Of a DNA stretch of 64,000 nucleotides, positions 37,659-45,472 are shown in pieces. How positions within the stretch are numbered: position 1 is the stretch's first letter; each line of letters begins with the position of its first letter. The position numbers and the translations under genes were made by a program. The notes under the pieces were generated by a model. That model had not been told where the DNA came from. It saw only the letters and a list, made by a program, of their open reading frames with translations, and did no database searches. Source of the DNA: Pseudomonadota bacterium (GTDB lineage: Bacteria; Pseudomonadota; Alphaproteobacteria; Rhizobiales; Xanthobacteraceae); the NCBI GenBank assembly GCA_023404675.1, contig JAEYAW010000027.1:1-64000 (forward strand), in the 5' to 3' direction.

Positions 37659-38851
37659 CGGCCTCTCCGGGCCCGCAGTTCCGCCTGCTGGCGCAGGTCC
37701 CGTTCGACGATGGCGGCGCCGGCCTGAATATCGCCGATTTCAAGCCGTTGCAGATCCGCATCCGGATCGCTGCTGGCACGGACCGCGTGGGCTTCGCGCG
37801 CCTTCTCCAGCACGGTGCGGATGCTGCGCGCATTGCCCCAGTTGGGATCGTTGCTGAAATTTTCGACCAGCGGCGCGAGCACCGGAGCGATTCCGTCGGG
37901 CAGTTCGTACCCGCCGCTCTTGGCCATGGCGCCCAGAATTTCGGTCAGTTCAGCGGCGTCGTAGGGCGGGAAGTCGATCGTTTTGGTGAAGCGACTGGCG
38001 AGCCCCGGATTCGACGACAGGAAGGTTTGCATCTGATCAGGATAACCGGCGGCGATCACGATCAGCCGCTCGCGGTTGTCCTCCATGTATTTCAGCAGCG
38101 TATCGATGGCTTCCTGTCCGAAGTCGGAGCCGCCTTCCGCCTTCGCCAGCGCGTAGGCTTCGTCGATGAACAGGATGCCGTCCATCGCCTTGTCGCAAAG
38201 TTCGGCGGTTTTCAGCGCTGTCTGGCCGATATAGCCCGCGACGAAATCGTTGCGGCCTGTTTCGATCAGATGACCCTTCTTAAGGACGCCGAGGGATTTG
38301 TAGATTTCGCCAAGGGCTCGCGCCACCACGGTCTTGCCGACGCCGGGCGGACCCGTGAACACCATGTGCCGCGACGTGACGCCGACGGGCAGACCCATGT
38401 CGCGGCGCTTCTTTTCAACCTCGAGACTGGCGATCAGCCGGTTGACCTCCTCCTTGACGGGGGTGAGGCCGACCATGCGGTCGAGATCGTCCATCGCATC
38501 GTCGAGCGTGCGCACTTTGGCGGCGGCCGGAGGCGGTACGAGGCGCGGAACGATCTTGAGACGGCGGCCGATGGCGAAGTCTCCAGCTCCCGCAGCCGCC
38601 GGGGCGAGGCCAAGCGCTTCCGGACTGGTGGCGAGGCGCGCGGCGATCAGCGTGAATGCCGCACCCGCCGACAGCACAAGAGCGGCGACGATCACCTTGA
38701 CCGCGACCTGACCGGCGGCGCCGGTGAACAGCGCCGCCGGTCCGACGGTCGGGTTCAATGCCCACGCGCTCAGCACCGCGGCCGCAACCGAGACGATGAG
38801 GAACGCGGTCATGGGATGCTTGGTCGCAAAGTTCTTCATCGCTCGGCTCAT
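37655..38851 (-). CDS. Membrane AAA+ ATPase, CbbX/SpoVK type
   Basis: A 398-residue protein with two N-terminal membrane segments (about residues 14-33 and 49-73) followed by a CbbX/SpoVK-class AAA+ domain. The Walker A is GPPGVGKT (about 167-174), Walker B is GILFIDEAY, and the second-region-of-homology arginine is in NPGLASRFTKTIDFP. A linker with LDRMVGLTPVKEEVNRL precedes the domain, as in CbbX. It has no Rubisco genes nearby, so it is not a Rubisco activase by context. The start at 38851 is chosen since a longer frame would run into the upstream gene. It is translationally coupled to the TPR gene. Confidence 0.88.
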   Translation of the reverse strand: MSRAMKNFATKHPMTAFLIVSVAAAVLSAWALNPTVGPAALFTGAAGQVAVKVIVAALVLSAGAAFTLIAARLATSPEALGLAPAAAGAGDFAIGRRLKIVPRLVPPPAAAKVRTLDDAMDDLDRMVGLTPVKEEVNRLIASLEVEKKRRDMGLPVGVTSRHMVFTGPPGVGKTVVARALGEIYKSLGVLKKGHLIETGRNDFVAGYIGQTALKTAELCDKAMDGILFIDEAYALAKAEGGSDFGQEAIDTLLKYMEDNRERLIVIAAGYPDQMQTFLSSNPGLASRFTKTIDFPPYDAAELTEILGAMAKSGGYELPDGIAPVLAPLVENFSNDPNWGNARSIRTVLEKAREAHAVRASSDPDADLQRLEIGDIQAGAAIVERDLRQQAELRARRGR

Positions 38852-38870
38852 CCGTCGGAATGTATGGAAG

Positions 38871-39428
38871 TCAGCAGGCTTTCTTAGGTGTCCACCAAAC
38901 GTTGATCTGGGCGGTGCCATCGAGCGAAGGCAGCCGCCAGCCCGGTGTCAGGTAGATGCTCGCCGCGTTGATCTTGCCTTCCACGGCCAGCACGCCTTTA
39001 CCGGACGCGTAGGGCGCGGGAAAAGGAACGGCGACATGCTGTGGGGCATCTGCGAGGGTGATTGGCGGCGAAACATAGCTGCCCGAACGCACGCGGATCG
39101 TTCCGCTCGCACCCGGCGCACCGGTGATGGTGATCTTCGCCAACGGTACACGGCAAGCCCTGGCGTCTTCGGCGGCCTGTTTTCCGGCCCGTGCATCGAG
39201 CGAGCCGATTGCAGGCGTCAGTTCACCGGCTTCCACGACAGCAAGGGCGCTGCCCGTGCTCTGAGCCGGAGGGGTCGTGAGAGCGACAAGCCCGGCGATC
39301 GCTCCGGCGGAAAGGATTGCACCCGCAACAGTCACCGCCAATGGCCGCACAGAGCCCGCGTCGCGCCCGCCCGAGGTCGCTTTGCTCCCGTCTTTCGGCG
39401 CAGACGCGCCACCGGCCGCGATCATCAT
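38871..39428 (-). CDS. Single-pass membrane protein of unknown function
   Basis: A 185-residue protein with a polar N-terminal part, one membrane segment (about residues 29-51, PLAVTVAGAILSAGAIAGLV) and a beta-rich external domain ending NVWWTPKKAC. I do not recognise the family. It is the first gene of the minus operon with the AAA+ and TPR genes, 19 bp upstream of the AAA+ start. A second ATG three bases in is possible. The gap 39429-39686 to the divergent CHAT gene (258 bp) should hold both promoters, but I see no clear site. Confidence 0.75.
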   Translation of the reverse strand: MMIAAGGASAPKDGSKATSGGRDAGSVRPLAVTVAGAILSAGAIAGLVALTTPPAQSTGSALAVVEAGELTPAIGSLDARAGKQAAEDARACRVPLAKITITGAPGASGTIRVRSGSYVSPPITLADAPQHVAVPFPAPYASGKGVLAVEGKINAASIYLTPGWRLPSLDGTAQINVWWTPKKAC

Positions 39429-39686
39429 GCGGAATTCTCTGAAATCTGGAGGAGCCGCTCCTCCACCCGCTTATAGCGAGGACTGTATCCCAGAAAAAGA
39501 GAGGATTGGCCCACCGGCGTCAACAACGACGTTGTCCCGGGGGGCGTCATCGGCAAAGGCCCGAGGCGAGACTTCATGAGGGCTTTCAACCCCTGAACCG
39601 GGCTTGATCGGGAGGAAACACATGGGCGTGGCAGCATGGAGCTGATAAGCATCTGACGTTGGCGGCTCCTGTTAAGGTGGCTCTCC

Positions 39687-42600
39687 ATGCCCTTTCGGTT
39701 GGAGTTTCGTATCAATTTTTTGGCGGCGATTGTCGTTGCCGCCGCCCTTCTGCCGGCCGGAGCGCGGGCACAGTCGGTCAATACGCTGATCGAGCGGGTC
39801 GAGCGCGCAATCGCCAGCAGCGACTGGGCCGCCTGTGTCTCGGCATCGGCCAGGCTCTCGCCTTTGATACGTAAGCGGTCCGGCGCGCAAAGCCTCAATT
39901 ATGCGGGCACGCTCCATAACGAGGGCATGTGCCTCAGCAATGCCGGTCGTTATCGGGACGCCGCCGCCAGACTTGAACCGGCGCTGCAGATCAAGGAGCA
40001 GGCGGCGGACATTGCCTCCTATCTGCGCAGCGTCGATCTGCTGATTTCGGTTTATGTCATGCTTGGCCGTGAGACCGAGGCGATGGAACTTGGCCAGCGA
40101 GCCCTTCCGCGTGTCACCGCTGTCTTGCCGCCGCAAAGCCCTCAGCTCAAGGGTCTTTACGCGGCGCTCGGCAAGGCCGCGCAGGGTCTCGAACAGGATC
40201 GCGAGGCCGAGTCGTATTTTGCGCAGGCTCTGGCGGCGGAGCGGGCTAATCCATCGCCCGACCCGCGCGATCTGGCGGACGCGCTGAATGATCTCGGCGA
40301 CCAGTATGGCCGCAACGGCCGCTTCGCCGATGGCGAACGGCTGTTGCAGCAGGCGCTGAGCATTCTCACGCAGGCGTATGGTGCCAATGCCGCGCGAGCT
40401 TCGAACTACGCCAAGACACTGAACGATCTGGGCTACCTCTACAAGGAGGCGGGCCGTTTCTCGGATGCGGAAGCTGCATTCCGGCAGGCGCTTGCGGGGG
40501 CGCGGGAGGGTCTGGGCCCGCTGCATCCCTCCACGTCGGCGGCGATGGGCAACCTCGCACTGGTGCTGAACGCGCAGGGCCGCTACGCGGAAGCCGCCGA
40601 TCTGATCCAGCAATCGCTCGCAGTCTACGAGAAAACGTTTGGTCGCGAGCATCCGATGGTGGCGCTGGCGCTGACCAATCTGGCGGCGAACTATCGCGAT
40701 CAGGGGCGCCTCGGTGAAGCGCGCGCGCTCCAGCAGCGCGCAATCTCGATCTATGAGGCCGCAACTGGTCCCGACAGCGCGGACGTCGCGCGCGCGGTCA
40801 GCAATCTCGCCAACACCCTTAGCGACGAGCATCGATACGACGATGCGGCCAGGCTGTACCGGCGGGCGCTGGACATCTTCGAGCGGCGCTTTGGAGCTGA
40901 CAGCGTTCAGGCGTTGCCCGCGGTGGTCAGCTATGGCGGCGCTGCGCTCGATTCAGGACGGCTGGATGAAGCCGCCGTCATGTTCCAGCGTGCGCTTGCG
41001 GTGGCTGAGCAAGCCTATGGTCCCGACCACCCAGCACTGACGTCGCCGTTGCGCGGCCTCGGCGCGACGGAGCTGAAACGCGGCAACGGCGACGCTGCGC
41101 GCGCGCGTTTCCGTCGCGCGCTCGCCATCACTGTCGCATTCAACGGCGAACGCAGCCGCGCGGCGGCCATTACACTGCTTGATCTGGCGGAGGTGGAGAG
41201 CAGTCGGAACGACTGGAGCGAGGCGCTGTCCCTGCTGCGGCGGGCGAGCGCGGCCGTGTCGCCCTCGCAGGTTGGCGATGACAGGGAGGCTGACGACACC
41301 CGATTGCGGGTGGTGTATCCCGCGCTGCTCGATGCGCTTTGGAAGATCGCAGGCGGCCAGCCGGATGTCCGGCAGACGGATGAAGCGTTCATGGCGGCCC
41401 AGCGGGCGCTGGCGGGCCGGACGGGAGCCGCCCTGTCGCAGATGGCTGCGCGGTTCGCGTCGGGAAACAACGGGCTGGCGCGGGCCGTTCGCCGCCGGCA
41501 GGATATTGTCGCCAGTCTTGCAAGCCTGGACAACCGTATCGTGTCCGAGCTGGGGCGTCCGCAAGGGCGGAACGATGCGCTGATCGAACGTCTGCGCGCT
41601 CAGGTGTCGGCGGAACGTCAGTCGCTTGAGCGATCGTCGTCGGACCTCGCGCGCGAATTTCCGAGCTACGCCGAGCTGTCAAGTCCAGAGCCGATGACGG
41701 TTGCGCAAACGCAAGCCCTGCTGAGGTCGGACGAGGCATTGGTGATGCTGCTGGCGCTTCCTGGCCAGAGCTTTGCGTTCACGGTGACGCGCGAAGGCGC
41801 GGCGTGGCGGCGCATAGCTGCGACCGGGGCCGAACTCGAAGCGCGAGTGTCGCATCTTCGTGATGGCCTGGTGGTCGGCGGTGAGACGCCGTTTGATCTG
41901 CAGGCCTCTTACGAACTGTACCGCCTCCTGTTTGGCGATGCGGAGGCAGCGCTTGCGAACAAGGCGAAATGGATCGTCGTACCATCTGGCGCACTCACCA
42001 GTCTGCCGCCCCATGTCCTGGTGATGCGCCAGCCCGATCCGGCTCTTTCCGGAATCGAGGCGCGCCGCAAAGCGGCCTGGCTGGTGCGGGAGAAGGCCAC
42101 CTCTGTGATGCCGTCGGTGAACAGTCTTCGCGCGCTCCGGACGTTTGCAAAAGCGTCCGGCGCGACCGAGCCCTTCATCGGTTTCGGCGATCCGCAGTTC
42201 AAGCGCGGGGGAGCCGCCGGGCCCTCGCGCCGCAACCTCGTGGTCGGGTCTTACAAGGATTTTTATCAGGGTCAGTCTGTCGATCTGGGGTCGCTGCGCG
42301 ATCGTCTTCCGCAGTTGCCCGACACGGCCGACGAATTGCGGGCGGTCGCGAGGGCGTTGGGGGCCGGGGATCTGCGACTCGGCCGCGATGCGACAGTCAC
42401 CGCCGTCAAGACCATGGACCTCTCGCGCTATCGCACCATTGAGTTTGCGACCCATGCGCTGGTGGCCGGCGAGGTGAGCGGACTTGGTGAGCCCGCTTTG
42501 GTCCTCACCTTGCCGGATCGGCCGAACGCCGAGGACGATGGATTGCTGACGGCAAGCCGCGTCGCGACGCTTGTGCTCGATGCGGATTTTGTCGTCCTGT

Positions 42601-42914
42601 CCGCCTGCAATACGGCGGCCGGCAATGCTCCCGGCGCGGAGGCCTTGTCGGGTCTCGCCCGCGCCTTCTTCTACGCCGGGGCGCGGGCCTTGCTGGTCTC
42701 GCACTGGCCGGTGGATTCGGAAGCCACCACGCGCCTCATTACGACCACTCTGGCAGAGGCTTCACGTGCTCCCGGCATCGGCCGGGCCGAAGCGCTGCGG
42801 CGTGCGATGGTCACCCTGCTTGATGATAAAAGCATGGAGCGCTCGGCCGACCCGGCGACGTGGGCGCCGTTTGTCGTCGTGGGCGAGGACTTGACAACGG
42901 AGCGCGGGAGATAA
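39687..42914 (+). CDS. Exported TPR-CHAT protease-like protein
   Basis: A 1,075-residue protein. It has a signal peptide (about residues 1-28, ending PAGARAQ), about twelve kinesin-light-chain-like TPRs of 42 residues (residues 60-480, for example AAMGNLALVLNAQGRYAEAA), a helical linker, and a C-terminal CHAT domain. The caspase-like dyad is present: H923 in EFATHALVAGE and C974 in VVLSACNTAAG. It should be an active cysteine protease or a protein-binding relative, exported to the periplasm or surface. AAGGTGG precedes the ATG. It diverges from the membrane AAA+/TPR operon, which suggests a joint system. Confidence 0.92.
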   Translation: MPFRLEFRINFLAAIVVAAALLPAGARAQSVNTLIERVERAIASSDWAACVSASARLSPLIRKRSGAQSLNYAGTLHNEGMCLSNAGRYRDAAARLEPALQIKEQAADIASYLRSVDLLISVYVMLGRETEAMELGQRALPRVTAVLPPQSPQLKGLYAALGKAAQGLEQDREAESYFAQALAAERANPSPDPRDLADALNDLGDQYGRNGRFADGERLLQQALSILTQAYGANAARASNYAKTLNDLGYLYKEAGRFSDAEAAFRQALAGAREGLGPLHPSTSAAMGNLALVLNAQGRYAEAADLIQQSLAVYEKTFGREHPMVALALTNLAANYRDQGRLGEARALQQRAISIYEAATGPDSADVARAVSNLANTLSDEHRYDDAARLYRRALDIFERRFGADSVQALPAVVSYGGAALDSGRLDEAAVMFQRALAVAEQAYGPDHPALTSPLRGLGATELKRGNGDAARARFRRALAITVAFNGERSRAAAITLLDLAEVESSRNDWSEALSLLRRASAAVSPSQVGDDREADDTRLRVVYPALLDALWKIAGGQPDVRQTDEAFMAAQRALAGRTGAALSQMAARFASGNNGLARAVRRRQDIVASLASLDNRIVSELGRPQGRNDALIERLRAQVSAERQSLERSSSDLAREFPSYAELSSPEPMTVAQTQALLRSDEALVMLLALPGQSFAFTVTREGAAWRRIAATGAELEARVSHLRDGLVVGGETPFDLQASYELYRLLFGDAEAALANKAKWIVVPSGALTSLPPHVLVMRQPDPALSGIEARRKAAWLVREKATSVMPSVNSLRALRTFAKASGATEPFIGFGDPQFKRGGAAGPSRRNLVVGSYKDFYQGQSVDLGSLRDRLPQLPDTADELRAVARALGAGDLRLGRDATVTAVKTMDLSRYRTIEFATHALVAGEVSGLGEPALVLTLPDRPNAEDDGLLTASRVATLVLDADFVVLSACNTAAGNAPGAEALSGLARAFFYAGARALLVSHWPVDSEATTRLITTTLAEASRAPGIGRAEALRRAMVTLLDDKSMERSADPATWAPFVVVGEDLTTERGR

Positions 42915-42923
42915 CCCGCCGGG

Positions 42924-43310
42924 CTATGAGAATGTTTGTCTGGCGCGGGCAACAATCAATCCGGTGAGGACGACGAGAACCGCGAAGGTGATGTAATGGA
43001 CCGGCAGGACGGGCGCGTCGGCCAGTTTCAGGGCGATGATGTCGTAGAGCGGCAAGGTGATGCTCACGGCGAAGACCACCGCCAGCGCCCGCCACATGCC
43101 GAAGACGAGCAGCAGAAGACCGATAACGGACAACACGAGATTCCGGTCGCGGTAGACCGCGTGATAGAATTCCGCCGTCTTTCCGTCGGCAGGCAAGCCG
43201 AAGCCCGTCGCTCCTGCGTCGGGGTCAATGATCCCCCGCAGCGCCAGGGCAGCCTGGGCCACGAGAAGCAGCAGGGTGAGTACGAAGGTCATGGTTTTCA
43301 GGACGGGCAT
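42924..43310 (-). CDS. DUF4267-like four-helix membrane protein
   Basis: A 128-residue integral membrane protein with four predicted helices (KTMTFVLTLLLLVAQAALAL, LVLSVIGLLLLVFGMW, ALAVVFAVSITLPLYDIIAL and YITFAVLVVLTGLIVA) and GFGLPADGKTAEFYHAVYRD between the first two, which fits DUF4267. The ATG at 43310 has AAGGAGAATTTCGG upstream. The function is unknown. It lies 50 bp after the oxidoreductase gene and may be co-transcribed with it. Confidence 0.82.
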   Translation of the reverse strand: MPVLKTMTFVLTLLLLVAQAALALRGIIDPDAGATGFGLPADGKTAEFYHAVYRDRNLVLSVIGLLLLVFGMWRALAVVFAVSITLPLYDIIALKLADAPVLPVHYITFAVLVVLTGLIVARARQTFS

Positions 43311-43360
43311 CCGAAATTCTCCTTGTCGAGGATAGTTGTTCTGCCGAGCCGACCGCCGTC

Positions 43361-44377
43361 TCATGGGACCAGCACGATCTTGCCGCTCACCGACCGGCTC
43401 TCCATCGCGCGATGAGCCTTCGCGGCGTCGCGGAGTGGCAGGATTTCGCCGATGAGCGGTGCGACCGCGCCTTCGGCGACGAGCCTCAACACGGTTGCGA
43501 GGTCATCGCGATAGGCTTGCGCGCGTGCCTCGCGCCAGGCCGGGATGGCATAGGTCGCGACACTCTGGCTGTTGCCGAACAGCGCGAAGGCCGAAAAGCG
43601 GCTGCCCAGCATCATGTCGGCGATGGCGAGAGGATGGACCTTGCCGCCCCGCGTCGTGTCATAGCCGCCATAGAGCACGCCGACCCCGGTCGGCTTCAGG
43701 GCCGGTAGCGAGACTTTCCTGAAATGCTGCCCGCCGATGTGATCGAAAGCCGCCACGACGCCGCCACCGCTGATGGCCCGTGCGCGGGCCGCCACGTCTT
43801 CGGCTTGATAGTCGAGCGCCACGCCGCCCCGGCTTTGCACGGTATCGTGCTTGCCGCGCGATGCCGCGCCGATCGCCTTTATCCCGGCAAGGCGGGCGAA
43901 ATCGAGCAGCAGGCTGCCGACCCCGCCGGCGGCGCCATGGACCAGCGTCCATTCGCCGGCCTCTGCCTGCACGACCCGATGCAGCATCTGCCACGCGGTG
44001 ACGCCATTGAGCACAACGGCAGCCAATGCCGCCGCATCGGCACCTTCCGGCGCGGGTACGAGCCAGCGCGCCTCGACATTGCGCCTGTCCGCATAGGAGC
44101 CCGACACAGTGACGCCCGCGACGCGCTGTCCGATCTGAAATTCGGAACCCTCGGCGCCGACCGTCTCCACCCGGCCGACGAAATCATAACCCGGCGTCAC
44201 CGGCGGCTTGGCGCTGGAATAAAGACCTCGCCGCATGACGATGTCGGCATAGGCGACGCCAGCGGCCTCGATCTTCACCCGCACCTGGCTCGGTCCGGGA
44301 GGCGGCAAGATAACCCGTCGCGGCTGGAGGATCCTGGCATCGCCCGCCTTCGGCACATGTATTTCCAGGGCTTCCAT
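43361..44377 (-). CDS. Zinc-type alcohol dehydrogenase / quinone oxidoreductase
   Basis: A 338-residue MDR-superfamily enzyme of the quinone-oxidoreductase branch, probably NADPH-dependent. It has a GroES-like N-terminal domain (AGVAYADIVMRRGLYSSAKP, then TPGYDFVGRVETVG) and a Rossmann domain with VHGAAGGVGSLLLDFARLAG. The catalytic-zinc cysteine and histidine of true alcohol dehydrogenases are absent. It diverges from a TetR gene with direct-repeat operators between them, so it is probably the regulator's target. Confidence 0.9.
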   Translation of the reverse strand: MEALEIHVPKAGDARILQPRRVILPPPGPSQVRVKIEAAGVAYADIVMRRGLYSSAKPPVTPGYDFVGRVETVGAEGSEFQIGQRVAGVTVSGSYADRRNVEARWLVPAPEGADAAALAAVVLNGVTAWQMLHRVVQAEAGEWTLVHGAAGGVGSLLLDFARLAGIKAIGAASRGKHDTVQSRGGVALDYQAEDVAARARAISGGGVVAAFDHIGGQHFRKVSLPALKPTGVGVLYGGYDTTRGGKVHPLAIADMMLGSRFSAFALFGNSQSVATYAIPAWREARAQAYRDDLATVLRLVAEGAVAPLIGEILPLRDAAKAHRAMESRSVSGKIVLVP

Positions 44378-44390
44378 TCGACGGCCTCGT

Positions 44391-44450
44391 GAATTATTTT
44401 CGAAGCACTATAGAAACATCCCAAAACGGCCCTGACAAGAATTATTTTCG
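44391..44450. promoter_or_regulatory. Paired direct repeats between the oxidoreductase and TetR genes
   Basis: The 12-mer GAATTATTTTCG occurs at 44391-44402 and again at 44439-44450, 48 bp apart. This AT-rich 86-bp gap is the only control region for both genes, so the repeats are good candidates for the TetR operator. Confidence 0.7.
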
Positions 44451-44463
44451 GATCGCTAAAAAA

Positions 44464-45072
44464 ATGGAAAACCAGCCAAGAGCGCGCGGACGCCCCCGCG
44501 CATTCGACCGCGAGGAAGCTCTGAAGACTGCGATGCTGCTGTTCTGGCGGCATGGTTATGACGGCGTGCCTGTCGCCCAGCTCGCTACGGCGATGGGGAT
44601 TGCGCCGGCAAGCCTCTATGTCGCCTTCGGCTCCAAGGAGGCGCTCTATCGCGAGGCGGTCAAAAAATACTTCTCTCTGGGTCGCCTCGATATCGGGAGC
44701 CTGGAAAAGAGCGCGAGCGCAAAGGGCGGGGTTCGTGCCATGCTGCGGAGCGCGGCCAGGTCGTTCACTCAACCGGACCTGCCTCCGGGCTGCATGGTGG
44801 GCGTTGGCGCGCTGCGCTGCGCTGGCGAGAACAGGATCATCGAGGAAGCGACCGCCGAGCTTCGCCGGCTCTCGGCCGAGGCGGTGCATCGGCGGATCGA
44901 GCGCGCGCGGAAGGAAGGAGAACTCGGCAAGGATGTTTCGCCGCAAACGCTGACAGACTTCTTCAGCGCGGTGGTCGAAGGCATGTCGGTGCTGGCCTGC
45001 GACGGCGCTTCCCGGGAACGGCTGCTGCGCATGGCTGAGACAGCAATGACGGCTTGGCCGGCGGTTGATTGA
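44464..45072 (+). CDS. TetR family regulator
   Basis: A 202-residue repressor. The N-terminal helix-turn-helix is RGRPRAFDREEALKTAMLLF through VPVAQLATAMGIAPASLYVA. The C-terminal ligand domain carries PPGCMVGVGALRCAGENRII, typical of the TetR_C_16/YcdC-like group. The start at 44464 is preferred to upstream in-frame codons because those overlap the direct-repeat operator. It diverges from the quinone oxidoreductase gene. Confidence 0.92.
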   Translation: MENQPRARGRPRAFDREEALKTAMLLFWRHGYDGVPVAQLATAMGIAPASLYVAFGSKEALYREAVKKYFSLGRLDIGSLEKSASAKGGVRAMLRSAARSFTQPDLPPGCMVGVGALRCAGENRIIEEATAELRRLSAEAVHRRIERARKEGELGKDVSPQTLTDFFSAVVEGMSVLACDGASRERLLRMAETAMTAWPAVD

Positions 45073-45472
45073 CGGCTGATAGCCACGCGCCGCGCAATGC
45101 GCTTCCGCGATGATCTGCCGCTCGCCCCAGCCCACTAATGATGACTCCTGCCAGGCATCGGGGCGGCGATACAGGCTATCTCGATGACCCGTTCGATGAC
45201 GGGAAAAAGAAGCGAGGAGGCGGAAGCAGGGGTGACCACCGTCGCCCTGGGCGAGGGCATCCCGTTTCCGCCCGATTGTGTGGCGCCGTGCCACCAGGTG
45301 CGCCTTGCCTTCGAAAAATACTGCGTCTCTTTGCCCGGGGTGACCGGTGCGAAAAAACAGGTTCATGCGCTGAGTGAGACGACGTCTCCCGCCGGGAGTG
45401 CTTTAACACCCGTCTTTTTGATCGGCCGGCCATCAGATTTTTCGGCTGGCCATCAGATTTTGCGGGGCGATA
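45073..45472. other. 400-bp gap before the giant gene
   Basis: Open frames of 79-106 codons cross this stretch in several frames, but none has a convincing ribosome site or protein-like content. The only structure I see is the tandem repeat at 45428-45461. It presumably holds the promoter of the 9.8-kb gene. Confidence 0.6.
45428..45461 (+). repeat. Two tandem 14-bp repeats upstream of the giant gene
   Basis: GGCCATCAGATTTT occurs at 45428-45441 and 45448-45461, a period of 20 bp (about two helical turns). It ends 12 bp before the start codon, so it overlaps the leader and may be an operator. Confidence 0.75.
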
